From assembly GCA_023388495.1 (NCBI GenBank), contig JAEWGC010000044.1:1-64000 (forward strand): 64,000 nt of DNA, read 5' to 3'. Position numbers and translations under genes: made by a program. Source of the DNA: Bacillota bacterium (lineage in GTDB: Bacteria; Bacillota; Clostridia; Tissierellales; Tissierellaceae). Below the pieces are notes generated by a model. It worked only from the letters and a program-made list of their open reading frames with translations, ran no database searches and was not told the DNA's origin. Of this stretch, positions 35,527 to 44,843 are shown piece after piece (position 1 is the first letter of the stretch; each line of letters opens with the position of its first letter).

Positions 35527-35555
35527 TTGCATACTTAGTCCACAAATGATATAAT
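35527..35555 (+). promoter_or_regulatory. Sigma-A promoter of rpsF-ssb-rpsR
   Basis: TTGCAT (35527-35532) and TATAAT (35550-35555) are spaced by 17 bp, upstream of the ribosomal protein operon. Confidence 0.8.
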
Positions 35556-35564
35556 ACTTTGGTA

Positions 35565-35605
35565 TCCTTGCTCTATCCATGAGATAGAGCCGATAGTCCA
35601 TAGGG
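35565..35605 (+). promoter_or_regulatory. Probable S6:S18 autoregulatory leader
   Basis: GCTCTATC and GATAGAGC form an 8-bp stem just upstream of the rpsF ribosome-binding site, followed by CCGATAGTCC. The position and the CCG element fit the S6:S18 complex-binding leader known from rpsF operons. The match is by eye only. Confidence 0.5.
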
Positions 35606-35616
35606 AGGTGAAACGC

Positions 35617-35898
35617 ATGAGAAAATACGAAGCAGTGTTTATCTTTTTACCAAGTGAAGAGGAAAAGAGAGTTCAAGTTCTTGACAGATTCAAGGGTATA
35701 ATTGAATCTGGCGGAGCTATTCAAAACATTGATGAGTGGGGAAATAGAAAGCTTGCATATCTAATTGATGATATTGGTGAAGGTTATTATGTACTTATAA
35801 ACTTTGAAGGTACACCAGAAACAATAAAAGAATTAGATAGGGTTGCTAGAATTTCTGACAGCATTATGAGACACATGATCATTAGAGAAGATGAATAA
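35617..35898 (+). CDS. rpsF: 30S ribosomal protein S6
   Basis: A 93-residue S6. The N-terminal MRKYEAVFI, the central GNRKLAYLI and the C-terminal RHMIIRED stretches are typical. It binds S18 on the small-subunit platform. The start at 35617 is placed after GGGAGGTG; an in-frame GTG lies within that site. It leads the S6-SSB-S18 operon. Confidence 0.97.
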   Translation: MRKYEAVFIFLPSEEEKRVQVLDRFKGIIESGGAIQNIDEWGNRKLAYLIDDIGEGYYVLINFEGTPETIKELDRVARISDSIMRHMIIREDE

Positions 35899-35918
35899 TC
35901 TAAGGGTAGGTGAAAATA

Positions 35919-36359
35919 TTGAATAATGTTGTGTTAATAGGAAGACTAACAAGAGACCCTGAACTAAGGTATATACCTGGAAGTGGTACTGCTGTTGCTA
36001 GATTTAGTATAGCAGTCGACAGGGGGCTTTCTAGAGAGAAGAAGCAAGAAATGGAATCTAAAAATCAACCAACAGCAGATTTTATCAATATAATTGTATG
36101 GGGTAAATCTGCTGAAAACTGTGCTAACTATTTAGTAAAAGGTAGATTAGTAGGCATTCAAGGTAGAATTCAAACTGGTTCTTATGAGAAGGACGGAGTT
36201 AGAAGATATACAACAGAAGTTGTAGCTAATAATGTTGAATTCTTAGAATGGGGAGATACAAATAGGTCTCAAGGATCCCAAGGATTTGGTGATACTTCTT
36301 TCGACTTTGGCGGCATAGAAGGCTTCCATCCCACTGATAATGATGACATTCCATTCTAG
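35919..36359 (+). CDS. ssb: Single-stranded DNA-binding protein
   Basis: A 146-residue SSB. The OB-fold starts NNVVLIGRLTRDPELRY, has FINIIVWGKSAENCANYL in the middle, and the protein ends in the acidic interaction tail DNDDIPF. A TTG at 35919 with GTAGGTG upstream gives the standard N-terminus; the frame also opens earlier at a GTG that overlaps the ribosome-binding site. It lies between rpsF and rpsR as in most Firmicutes. Confidence 0.95.
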   Translation: MNNVVLIGRLTRDPELRYIPGSGTAVARFSIAVDRGLSREKKQEMESKNQPTADFINIIVWGKSAENCANYLVKGRLVGIQGRIQTGSYEKDGVRRYTTEVVANNVEFLEWGDTNRSQGSQGFGDTSFDFGGIEGFHPTDNDDIPF

Positions 36360-36374
36360 AAGGAGGGTAAGAAG

Positions 36375-36599
36375 ATGCAAAGAAGATTTAAACCTAGAAA
36401 AAGAGTTTGTAGCTTTTGTGTAGATAAGTCAACTCATATAGATTATAAAGATATAAACAAACTTAAGAAATATATAACAGAAAGAGGAAAAATTCTTCCA
36501 AGAAGAATTTCAGGAAACTGTTCAAAACATCAAAGAGAACTTACAATAGCTATAAAAAGAGCAAGACAAGTAGCATTATTACCATATAGTGCAGAATAA
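36375..36599 (+). CDS. rpsR: 30S ribosomal protein S18
   Basis: A 74-residue S18 of the zinc-binding type (CSFC near residues 12-15, with Cys and His in GNCSKHQ). The conserved ITERGKILPRRISG and IKRARQVALLPY motifs are present. It is the last gene of the rpsF operon and its stop codon abuts a terminator. Confidence 0.97.
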   Translation: MQRRFKPRKRVCSFCVDKSTHIDYKDINKLKKYITERGKILPRRISGNCSKHQRELTIAIKRARQVALLPYSAE

Positions 36600-36622
36600 G
36601 AGAGGATATCCTCTCTTTTTTT
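36599..36622 (+). terminator. Terminator of rpsF-ssb-rpsR
   Basis: AAGAGAGGAT and ATCCTCTCTT are directly inverted and followed by TTTTT. Confidence 0.9.
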
Positions 36623-36623
36623 A

Positions 36624-36841
36624 TGACCTAACTTAGCGAACGATAGTGAGCTTTAGTAGGTCAAACGCAATGAGCACCAAATCTATACGAGCGTAGCGAG
36701 TGAATAGATTTGAGTTGCGAAACTGCGGCAAATGACCTAACTTAGCGAACGATAGGTCCTAAGGGACACCACCGAATTATACCCTGCGGGGTAAATAGTA
36801 GTTGCGAGTAAATGAATTTGAGTTTCGAGACTGCGGAAAAT
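36624..36841. repeat. Diverged tandem duplication of a ~109-bp intergenic element
   Basis: The 23-bp segment at 36624-36646 recurs exactly at 36733-36755, and the TTTGAG...CTGCGG segment at about 36709 recurs at about 36817, giving a repeat unit of 108-109 bp. Each unit has short hairpins, for example GACCTA against TAGGTC and AAATCTA against TAGATTT. It is richer in G+C than its surroundings and has no credible ORF. It fills the gap between rpsR and the MazG-like gene. Confidence 0.7.
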
Positions 36842-36926
36842 TTCGAGACTTTTTATTTGACTTATGTCCCTATACTTTGTATTATTTTAATAAGGCCAAA
36901 AATTAAAATTAAAGGATGGGAATGGT

Positions 36927-37247
36927 ATGAAAAATAAAGACATAGATATTATAAAGAATATGAAAACTGTAGAATGGTTAAAGGCTCAGTTACTTAGTAC
37001 TATTGCTAATCTTTATACTACTTTAGCAAATGGCGAGGAAAATACAAGAGAGAACCTTGAAGATATTATTTCCAATCTTATACTAGAATCTTTACTTTTA
37101 GGAAAGAGATTGGGATTAAGCTATGAGGGGATGGAGTCAGCATTAAGGGATAATATTAAGCTCAACTTAATTGAAGAACATAAAATAGAAAGATGGTATG
37201 GAGATTTAAGTATATTGCTTGAATTTATTGATAACCATAAAGATTAG
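36927..37247 (+). CDS. MazG-like family protein
   Basis: A 106-residue all-helical protein of the MazG-like (not full MazG) family. Patterns such as WLKAQLLSTIANLYTTLANG and NLEDIISNLILESLLLGKRLG are typical. The metal-binding EXXE/D motif of true MazG pyrophosphatases is weak, so enzyme activity is doubtful. This family often sits between rpsR and DUF2232/gdpP in Clostridia. It is followed closely by the DUF2232 gene. Confidence 0.75.
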   Translation: MKNKDIDIIKNMKTVEWLKAQLLSTIANLYTTLANGEENTRENLEDIISNLILESLLLGKRLGLSYEGMESALRDNIKLNLIEEHKIERWYGDLSILLEFIDNHKD

Positions 37248-37258
37248 AGGTGAAATTT

Positions 37259-38215
37259 TTGAATAATAATGATAAGATAAAGAAAAGCATAGTTGAAAGT
37301 ATAGTTGTAATATCTGTTATGGCCTTGTATATAGTCTATGGCATTCATTCCATATCTTTACTAATGCTATTTATTCCATTGCCATTCATAGTATTGGGTG
37401 TAAGAAACGGTATATATACTAACCTAATAAGCATAGTGGCAGCATCCTTAATAGTAGGTATACTCCTTGGATTTACGTCAGGAGCATCACTTATCCTTAT
37501 ATTTGCACCACTAAGTCTTGCTATAAACTATTGTATTGGAAATAGAAAGAATAGCACGGAAACCATATTATTTTCTACTGCAGCATTTTTTCTTTCCTTT
37601 ATAATGTTTATGTTTCTTGAAATGAAGATATCTAACTTAAATTTTGCAACACATTTTGAAAATATACTTACTCAATATATGAGTATACAAGTAGATATGT
37701 TTAAAGAAATGGGGGCCACAAATAGTCAAATACTTCAGATAAGAGATTTCTTGGAGAGTACTTATAAAGCTATTATTGTACTAATTCCATCATTAATAGG
37801 GATATTTTCATTGATCATAGGCTATATTAACCTATTTTTCTCATCAATTGTACTTAGAAAAATGGGGTATGGTACTGTAAGCCTTCAGAGATTCTCTAGG
37901 TTTAAACTACCGAACAATATTATTCCTGGAATTGGAATAATGCTTCTAGCGGCCTTTATAATAAAAAGAATGGGCATAGGCTATTATGAAGCATTGTTGC
38001 TTAACCTTACATTTCTAATTGGATTTGTATTTTTTATTCAGGGGTTAGCAGTTTTAGATTTTCTCCTGGTTAAATCTAAAGCACATCTAATATTTAGGAT
38101 TTTAATATTATCAATAAATATAATATTTGTACCTATGAGTAGTGTTCTGTTTTTTCTAGGTCTTATAGATTCTATTTTAGATATAAGGAAAATAAGAAAG
38201 CAAAGATCCCGATAG
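37259..38215 (+). CDS. DUF2232 (YybS-like) membrane protein
   Basis: A 318-residue membrane protein with about eight hydrophobic segments and no catalytic motif. Its size and its place immediately before gdpP-rplI-dnaB match the YybS/DUF2232 family. A TTG at 37259 lies six bases after AGAGGTG; the GTG at 37250 is within that site. Its function is unknown, possibly a transporter or membrane partner of GdpP. Confidence 0.8.
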   Translation: MNNNDKIKKSIVESIVVISVMALYIVYGIHSISLLMLFIPLPFIVLGVRNGIYTNLISIVAASLIVGILLGFTSGASLILIFAPLSLAINYCIGNRKNSTETILFSTAAFFLSFIMFMFLEMKISNLNFATHFENILTQYMSIQVDMFKEMGATNSQILQIRDFLESTYKAIIVLIPSLIGIFSLIIGYINLFFSSIVLRKMGYGTVSLQRFSRFKLPNNIIPGIGIMLLAAFIIKRMGIGYYEALLLNLTFLIGFVFFIQGLAVLDFLLVKSKAHLIFRILILSINIIFVPMSSVLFFLGLIDSILDIRKIRKQRSR

Positions 38216-38225
38216 GAGGGTAAAT

Positions 38226-40226
38226 ATGAAAAATAATAAAAATTTTCAGTGGCGAGATGATTATATTTACCTCATAACAATTGGCCTATTAATCGTAATT
38301 CTATCATTTTTTCAACCCTTAGTATCTGCAATAGGTATTGTTTTGATGGGTTATTTGATATTTTTTAATATAAAGAGTACCAATAAAAAGGAAAAGGAAT
38401 TTAAAAAGTATGTAGAAGGTTTAGGAGATGAATTTGAATCTGCAACAAAACATGCAATATTTAATATGCCTTTTCCTCTGGTCATGCTAGATGAAAATAG
38501 GATTATATCTTGGTATAACACTCCTTTTTTAAAGATGATGGGTGAAAATGACTTGTTAAATGAAAAACTATCTGATTTAATACCAGGGATTAATCTAGAG
38601 GGTATATTTAAGGAAAATGACATGAGACCCATTGATATAACATATGGAGAGAGACATTATAAGATATATCCTAATTTAGTAGATACAAGAAAAACTAATA
38701 GTAACAATAATATGATAGTAATGCTCTATTGGGTTGATAATACATCTTTAGTAAACTTAGAAGACAAATATGATAGGGAAAAATTAGTTGTAGTTCTCGC
38801 ATATGTGGATAACTATGATGATGTAAAGAATAATACGCCAGAGGTAAATAGACCACTTGTAATGGCAGAAATAGATAAAAACATAAATTCATATTTTGCC
38901 AAACACAATGGAGTCGTCAGAAAATATGAAAATGATAAATATTTTATTATTGTAGAAAATAATGGTTTTAAAAGTATTGAGAGTAGGAAATTTGATATTT
39001 TAGATCAAATGAGAGAATTAAATTTAGGTAATACAATCCCTATTACTTTAAGTATGGGGGTTGGCCTTGAGGGCAATAATCCTTTTGAGTCCTATGAAAA
39101 AGCTAGAGCGGCTATAGATATTGCTTTAGGTAGGGGTGGAGACCAGGCTGTAGTTCAGGCTGGAAGTCACCTAAGTTTCTATGGTGGAAAAACAAAGGCC
39201 ATAGAAAAGCGAAACAAGGTAAAATCCAGGGTAATTGGATATGCATTAAGACAACTTATAGATCAGGCAGACAAAGTCTTTGTAATGGGACATAAAAACC
39301 CAGATATGGATTCCTTTGGGGCAGGCATAGGAGTATTGCGTGCAATAAAAGATAGGAATAAGGAAGGATATTTAATTTTAAGTGGTGAAAATCCTTCTAT
39401 TAAAAATATTTATGATAGAATGATAAAGGAGCAACCAGAACTTTTAGAACAAATAATAACACCGGAGGTAGGTTTGCAACTAGCAACTGATAGGTCTTTG
39501 ATGGTAGTTGTAGACAATCATAAGCCAAGTTTTACGGAGGCGCCAGAAATCCTAGATATTATATCTAAGGTAGTAGTTATAGACCATCATAGAAGAGGAG
39601 TAGAGTTTATAAAGGATCCGGTATTGACTTATTTAGAGCCCTATGCTTCTTCTACCTGTGAGTTAGTCACAGAAGTACTGTCATATATGAGCGATAGAAT
39701 AAATTTAACTAAGTTTGAAGCAGAGGCTTTAATGTCGGGCATTACTGTAGATACAAAGAACTTTAGTTTCCAAACAGGGGTTAGGACCTTTGAGGCCGCA
39801 TCTACTTTAAAACGAGCTGGTGCTGATACTACAGTAGTGAGACAATTATTTAGGGATGATTATAATACATTTATGTATAAAGCAGAAGTAATAAAGTCTT
39901 CAAAGGTCATATTTGATACAATAGCCATAGGTAGACTTGAAGCTCAAATGGAGGACTCTCTTCTAATAGCAGCTCAGGCTGCAAATGAATTGCTAAATAT
40001 AAATGGCGTTGAGGCTTCCTTTGTAATGACCTATGTAAATAATAAAATTCATATTAGTGGAAGATCTTTGGGAAATATTTCTGTACAGCTAATACTTGAA
40101 AGCCTTGGTGGTGGTGGACACTTAACCAGCGCTGGGGCACAATTAGATAATATAACTATGGATGAAGCAGAAATAACACTTACAGAAACTATAGAGAAAT
40201 TTTTAAAGGAAGGTGAAGAAGAATGA
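38226..40226 (+). CDS. gdpP: Cyclic-di-AMP phosphodiesterase GdpP (DHH-DHHA1)
   Basis: A 666-residue protein of the GdpP/YybT family. Two membrane helices lie near 13-50, a PAS-like domain near 70-160 and a degenerate GGDEF near 170-310. The DHH domain (from about 335) carries MGHKNPDMDSFG and DHHRRG. The DHHA1 domain ends with GGGGHLTSAG. It degrades c-di-AMP to pApA and so controls potassium and turgor balance. It lies between DUF2232 and rplI, with a 4-base ATGA overlap with rplI. Confidence 0.95.
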   Translation: MKNNKNFQWRDDYIYLITIGLLIVILSFFQPLVSAIGIVLMGYLIFFNIKSTNKKEKEFKKYVEGLGDEFESATKHAIFNMPFPLVMLDENRIISWYNTPFLKMMGENDLLNEKLSDLIPGINLEGIFKENDMRPIDITYGERHYKIYPNLVDTRKTNSNNNMIVMLYWVDNTSLVNLEDKYDREKLVVVLAYVDNYDDVKNNTPEVNRPLVMAEIDKNINSYFAKHNGVVRKYENDKYFIIVENNGFKSIESRKFDILDQMRELNLGNTIPITLSMGVGLEGNNPFESYEKARAAIDIALGRGGDQAVVQAGSHLSFYGGKTKAIEKRNKVKSRVIGYALRQLIDQADKVFVMGHKNPDMDSFGAGIGVLRAIKDRNKEGYLILSGENPSIKNIYDRMIKEQPELLEQIITPEVGLQLATDRSLMVVVDNHKPSFTEAPEILDIISKVVVIDHHRRGVEFIKDPVLTYLEPYASSTCELVTEVLSYMSDRINLTKFEAEALMSGITVDTKNFSFQTGVRTFEAASTLKRAGADTTVVRQLFRDDYNTFMYKAEVIKSSKVIFDTIAIGRLEAQMEDSLLIAAQAANELLNINGVEASFVMTYVNNKIHISGRSLGNISVQLILESLGGGGHLTSAGAQLDNITMDEAEITLTETIEKFLKEGEEE

Positions 40227-40669
40227 AGGTAATATTATTGAAAGAAGTAAAAGGATTAGGTAAAGAGGGAGAATTAGTAAATGCCAAAGATGGCTACGCT
40301 AGAAACTTCCTATTACCAAAGGGAGATGCTATAGAAGCCACACCAGCTAATTTAAAAAAATGGAAAGAAGAGAAAGCAAAAGAGGAAGAAAGAAAAAAGA
40401 ACGAGTATAACGAAGCTCTAAAGCTTAAAGAAAAAATAGATACAATCACAGTAACCATTCAAGGAAAGGCTGGAGAAGGGGGAAGGCTTTTTGGCTCCAT
40501 CACTTCAAAGGATATAGCAGACGCATTAAAATCACAACATAAAATAGATATAGATAAAAGAAAGATAGAATTAAAGGATAATATTAAATCCCTTGGTACG
40601 ACTACAGTAGACGTAAGAGTATATACCGAGGTAGTTGCAAAATTAAACGTTAATGTAAAAGAACAGTAA
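40223..40669 (+). CDS. rplI: 50S ribosomal protein L9
   Basis: A 148-residue L9. The N-terminal domain MKVILLKEVKGLGKEGELV and the GYARNFLLPKG motif are conserved, then a long charged helix (about 45-75) and the C-terminal domain starting TVTIQGKAGEGGRLFGSIT. The start codon overlaps the gdpP stop, indicating translational coupling. Confidence 0.97.
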   Translation: MKVILLKEVKGLGKEGELVNAKDGYARNFLLPKGDAIEATPANLKKWKEEKAKEEERKKNEYNEALKLKEKIDTITVTIQGKAGEGGRLFGSITSKDIADALKSQHKIDIDKRKIELKDNIKSLGTTTVDVRVYTEVVAKLNVNVKEQ

Positions 40670-40683
40670 TTAGGTGATTAAAA

Positions 40684-42015
40684 ATGGACAATGGATTAAT
40701 TGGACGTATTCCTCCTCATAGCTTGGAGGCAGAACAATCTGTTTTAGGAGCTATGATTTTGGAGAAAGAGGCCATAAATACTGCAATAGAAATAATAAGG
40801 CCAGATGATTTCTATAAGGAAGCAAATAAGGAAATATTTGAAGCAATATTAACATTATTTAATAAAAATGAGCCAGTAGATTTAATTACTTTATCAGAGG
40901 AGCTTAAGAGGCGAGGAACCTTAGAAAATACAGGTGGGGTTACTTATCTTGCAAATCTATCAAGTGGGGTAGCTACAACTGCTAATGTTAAATATTATTG
41001 TAAAATAGTAGAAGAAAACTCAATACTTAGAAGATTGATTCGTTCTTGTGATGATGTAATAGCGAAATCCTATGAAAATACAGATGAGGTAAATGCCATA
41101 ATAGAAAAGGCAGAGAAGTCCATATTTGATATTACTCAAGGACGACATAGAGAAGGTTTTGCACCCCTTAATGAAGTATTATTAACTAGTTTTTCTCAAA
41201 TTGAAGAAAGAGCTGCAAATCAAGGGTCATTAACTGGTTTAACCACGGGGTTTATAGATTTAGATAGTAAGCTATCAGGATTACAAAAATCAGATTTAAT
41301 ATTATTGGCAGCGAGACCTTCAATGGGGAAAACTGCCATATCTGTAAATATTGTAACTAATGCTGCTTTAAAGGCTAATGCCAACGTGGCTATATTCTCT
41401 CTAGAGATGTCTAAGGAGCAATTGGTACAAAGAATGATATCAGCAACAGCCCATGTGGATCTTCAGAAGATAATTTCAGGTAGACTATCTGAGGAAGAGT
41501 GGATACAAGTTATAAACTCCATGGGTCCCTTATCTCAGGCAAATATCTTTATAGATGATACTGCTGGAATTTCCTTAATGGAAATGAAAGCAAAATGTAG
41601 AAGATTAAAGATAGAGAAGGGATTAGACCTTGTAATGATAGACTATTTACAATTAATGCAATTAGATGGACGTCAGGAAAGTAGACAACAGGAAATATCA
41701 GCCATATCTAGGGGATTAAAGGCTTTAGCTAAGGAAATGGATTGTCCGGTAATAGCCTTATCTCAGCTTAGCCGTGCACCAGAACTTAGATCTGACCATA
41801 GACCTATATTATCTGACTTAAGAGAATCTGGAGCAATAGAGCAGGATGCAGACGTTGTACTCTTCCTATATAGAGATGAATATTACCATGATGACTCAGA
41901 AAAGAAAAATATCGGAGAAGTAATTATAGCAAAGCATAGAAATGGACCAACAGGTAGTATAGAGCTTGTATTTAAGAAGGAATTTACTAAGTTTGTTAAT
42001 ATGGTGAGAGAATAG
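40684..42015 (+). CDS. dnaB: Replicative DNA helicase DnaB
   Basis: A 443-residue hexameric helicase. The N-terminal domain (IPPHSLEAEQSVLGAMIL, 10-27) binds primase and loader. The RecA-like domain has Walker A AARPSMGKTA (near 208-217), SLEMSKEQL, and the Walker B-like LVMIDYLQLM. It unwinds DNA at the replication fork. Genes for a DnaD-domain protein and a DnaI-type loader lie just downstream, so the initiation and loading apparatus is clustered. Confidence 0.97.
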   Translation: MDNGLIGRIPPHSLEAEQSVLGAMILEKEAINTAIEIIRPDDFYKEANKEIFEAILTLFNKNEPVDLITLSEELKRRGTLENTGGVTYLANLSSGVATTANVKYYCKIVEENSILRRLIRSCDDVIAKSYENTDEVNAIIEKAEKSIFDITQGRHREGFAPLNEVLLTSFSQIEERAANQGSLTGLTTGFIDLDSKLSGLQKSDLILLAARPSMGKTAISVNIVTNAALKANANVAIFSLEMSKEQLVQRMISATAHVDLQKIISGRLSEEEWIQVINSMGPLSQANIFIDDTAGISLMEMKAKCRRLKIEKGLDLVMIDYLQLMQLDGRQESRQQEISAISRGLKALAKEMDCPVIALSQLSRAPELRSDHRPILSDLRESGAIEQDADVVLFLYRDEYYHDDSEKKNIGEVIIAKHRNGPTGSIELVFKKEFTKFVNMVRE

Positions 42016-42033
42016 CTAATAATGAATAATTAA

Positions 42034-42109
42034 AAGTGAATAGTTAAAACATAGATCCTTCACTGTGTTCAGGATGACATATCCTGCTTGAGCTTAGCGA
42101 AAGGGTCTA
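42034..42109. repeat. Intergenic repeat remnants, including a 58-base hairpin element
   Basis: AAAAGTGAATAGTT (about 42033-42046) is a short copy of the GTGAATAGT family. It is followed by an imperfect long hairpin from TAGATCCTT (42052) to AAGGGTCTA (42109), with an inner CAGGAT-GACAT-ATCCTG stem. This resembles the dispersed ATCCTTC...CAGGATGACA intergenic repeats seen in many bacterial genomes. No ORF is present. Confidence 0.6.
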
Positions 42110-42134
42110 TAATTTTATCAAGAAGGTGATTGTA

Positions 42135-42728
42135 TTGGGGATTAGGGGAAAAAGGATTGTTATAAGTGATTTACAATTAGAAGATGTTCATGAAATGAGG
42201 GGATGGGGAACCCATGAAAATCCTTTAATTGAGGACTACAATTTTCCGCCAATGAGTGATAAAGAGATAAAGATATGGTATAGAATGAAAACCAATAGGT
42301 TTCTCAACAGATATTATGGAATAAGAAATGAAGAAGGAAAATTAATAGGATATATGGGAATTAAAAGTATAAAATTAATCCGACGGGAATCTACCCTTGG
42401 TATAGTATTAGATCCTAACTATGTAGATAAAGGATATGGAACAGAGATTTTAGATTTATTTCTAAAATATTACTTTACGGAAATGAAAATGAGAAGAATG
42501 ATATTAGAAGTGGCAGAGTTTAACAAGAGAGCCTATAGGGTTTACGAAAAAATAGGATTTAGGCCAGTTGGATACTATTTAGATGAATTTTTTGATTCTG
42601 GATTAGATTTATCTAACCCCTATTATTTGGAACAAAAATCTTCTTTTGTAATAACCGATAAAAAGATATATAATTATATTTACAAAATGGTTATAGATAA
42701 GAAAAGATTTTTTGAATTAAGGAAATAA
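42135..42728 (+). CDS. GNAT-family N-acetyltransferase
   Basis: A 197-residue acetyltransferase. The acetyl-CoA-binding strand and loop, LGIVLDPNYVDKGYGTEILDLFL (about 90-112), and the MILEVAEFNKRAYRVYEKIGFRPVGYY motif (near 120-145) define the RimJ-like GNAT fold. The target, an amine on a protein, antibiotic or small molecule, is unknown. TTG at 42135 follows AGAAGGTGA. It is inserted between dnaB and the DnaD-domain gene. Confidence 0.85.
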   Translation: MGIRGKRIVISDLQLEDVHEMRGWGTHENPLIEDYNFPPMSDKEIKIWYRMKTNRFLNRYYGIRNEEGKLIGYMGIKSIKLIRRESTLGIVLDPNYVDKGYGTEILDLFLKYYFTEMKMRRMILEVAEFNKRAYRVYEKIGFRPVGYYLDEFFDSGLDLSNPYYLEQKSSFVITDKKIYNYIYKMVIDKKRFFELRK

Positions 42729-42753
42729 TTGATAAATATATGGAGTTGATAAT

Positions 42754-43848
42754 ATGAGTTTCAGCCTTGAAACTACAGATATGGATTTAGGCGATACCCC
42801 TATAGAAAATATTTTCATAAATGATTTTATGCCTATGGCAAATGGAACCTATGTAAAAGTATATTTACTAGGATATAAATACGCCCACGATAAAGATGAA
42901 AAAATAGAGGTAAACAATCAAACCATAGCAAAGCATTTAGAAATACCCTTAGAAGATGTATTAAGGGCATGGGATTTTTGGGAGAGTAAGGGGATAATAA
43001 AAAAAATTCCAGCAGAGGAGAACAATAAATATAACTATAAGGTAAAGTTTTTAAACCTAAAGCAACTGTACATAAAAAATAATCTTAGCTTATTTAATAG
43101 CAAGGAAGAAAATAAAAACAAGCAAAAATCTATTACTCCTCAAGAATTAATAGATGCAAATCAGATACCTGCTATAAATAAAATGTTTAATCAGATAGAT
43201 TATATAATGAGAAGGCAAACAGTAACTACAGAGAAGCAAAAGATTTTGTCTTGGATAGAAAACTATAATATGAATCCAGATGTTATAGAAAAAGCTTTCT
43301 TCTATGGAGTAGAAAGAAAAGGAATTAAAAATATAAACTATATAGAAGGAATTATAAGAAATTGGTATGATAATGGACTTACAAATATGGAATCAATAAT
43401 AGAGCATTTTAAAACTCAAGATGAGAAATATTATAGATACCAAAGGGTCATGAAATCCTTGGGATTAGATCAAAGACCTATTACTCAAGGAGAAATGATT
43501 GTAATAGATAAGTGGTTTGAAGAATACAAATTCTCCATGGAGATGGTACTAAAGGGATGCGAGTCTTCATCTAAGGTAGCGAATCCAAGTGTTAATTATA
43601 TTGATGGAGTACTTAAATCCTGGAACGAGAAGAATATAAAAACCTTAGAAGATATTGAGGAGAAAGATAAACCTGCAGAGAAGAAGGAATATAAAGTAGC
43701 CAAACCTTCACAAAGCAAGGCCCAACCATTTAAAACAAGGTTTCATAACTTTGAGCAGAGATCAAATAAATATAGTGCTGAGGAATTGGAGAATATTGCA
43801 AGAAGGAAGAGGGAAGCTTATAATCTGAAAGCTAAAGGAGAAGCATAG
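42754..43848 (+). CDS. DnaD-domain replication initiation/primosome protein
   Basis: A 364-residue protein. The N-terminal winged helix (about 15-110) resembles DnaD/DnaB primosome proteins. Two DnaD C-terminal repeats follow, ending in YIEGIIRNWYDNG (near 205-217) and YIDGVLKSWNEKN (near 290-302), matching the YxxxIxxxW motif. The last 60 residues are basic and disordered-looking. It probably helps load DnaB helicase at the origin or at restart sites, together with the ATPase encoded 2 bases downstream. Confidence 0.85.
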   Translation: MSFSLETTDMDLGDTPIENIFINDFMPMANGTYVKVYLLGYKYAHDKDEKIEVNNQTIAKHLEIPLEDVLRAWDFWESKGIIKKIPAEENNKYNYKVKFLNLKQLYIKNNLSLFNSKEENKNKQKSITPQELIDANQIPAINKMFNQIDYIMRRQTVTTEKQKILSWIENYNMNPDVIEKAFFYGVERKGIKNINYIEGIIRNWYDNGLTNMESIIEHFKTQDEKYYRYQRVMKSLGLDQRPITQGEMIVIDKWFEEYKFSMEMVLKGCESSSKVANPSVNYIDGVLKSWNEKNIKTLEDIEEKDKPAEKKEYKVAKPSQSKAQPFKTRFHNFEQRSNKYSAEELENIARRKREAYNLKAKGEA

Positions 43849-43850
43849 GT

Positions 43851-44837
43851 ATGTATAAGGATATACTAAAGGAATTATCAATTGAATATGAGAGAAAAAG
43901 AGATAGACAATTACATGAGCAAAGGATAAGAAAAGAAAAAGTATATAAAAAAATACCTGCCATTAAGAGGATAGATGAAGATATTTTAAAGACTGGTCTT
44001 TCGATGTCTAAATATATAATAGGAAATCCTGATAGTTACAAGGAAAAGGTAGAAGAGGCAAAAAGAGCAATTGAAAAATTAAAGATGGAAAAGGCCTATT
44101 TAATGACTGAGTCTAATATTCCTATAGATTATATGGATTTAAGGTATGATTGTGAGAACTGTAAGGATACGGGATATTTAGATAATGGCAGTCAATGTAA
44201 TTGTTTAAAACAAGCCTTAGTCTCCCGTGCATATAAGATGTCCAATATAGAAAATGCTCTCCAAAAGGAAAACTTTAAAACCTTTAATATTAATATATTT
44301 AAAGATGAGCCCTTTGAGAATGAAAGAATGACACCTAGGGAAAATATGCAGGATCTAGTTGGTATAGCTGAAGGTTTTGTAAATAACTTTGATGAAAACA
44401 ATGGAGATAATCTATTATTCTATGGAACTACAGGCCTAGGGAAGACATTCCTATGTAATTGTATAGCCAAATCATTACTAGATAAAAATAAAATAGTAAT
44501 ATATCAAACAGCCTTTACAATACTGGAAATAATAGAGAGACATAGGTTTGGAAGAGATGCTAAAGAGGCTAGTGATTATCAATATAAATATAATTTATTG
44601 TTTGAAGCCGATTTACTGGTAATTGATGATTTGGGTACTGAGGTGGCAAATACCTTTACTAGTGCAGAAATATTTAATATTGTAAATACAAGGATATTAG
44701 GTGGTAAGAAGACCATCATATCAACTAATCTAACACCAAAGGAGATATCAGAGACATATACAGATAGAGTATTTTCAAGGATTTTAGATAAGTTTATTCC
44801 ACTTAAATTTTATGGACATGATTTAAGATGGGAATGA
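43851..44837 (+). CDS. dnaI: DnaC/DnaI-type helicase-loader ATPase
   Basis: A 328-residue loader. A Cys cluster CENCKDTGYLDNGSQCNC (about 102-119) forms the probable zinc site that contacts DnaB helicase. The AAA+ domain has Walker A YGTTGLGKT and Walker B LLVIDDLGTE, and ends near TNLTPKEISETYTDRVFSRI. It loads DnaB onto single-stranded DNA with the DnaD-type protein. The gene is followed by an intergenic repeat. Confidence 0.9.
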   Translation: MYKDILKELSIEYERKRDRQLHEQRIRKEKVYKKIPAIKRIDEDILKTGLSMSKYIIGNPDSYKEKVEEAKRAIEKLKMEKAYLMTESNIPIDYMDLRYDCENCKDTGYLDNGSQCNCLKQALVSRAYKMSNIENALQKENFKTFNINIFKDEPFENERMTPRENMQDLVGIAEGFVNNFDENNGDNLLFYGTTGLGKTFLCNCIAKSLLDKNKIVIYQTAFTILEIIERHRFGRDAKEASDYQYKYNLLFEADLLVIDDLGTEVANTFTSAEIFNIVNTRILGGKKTIISTNLTPKEISETYTDRVFSRILDKFIPLKFYGHDLRWE

Positions 44838-44843
44838 TTAAAA

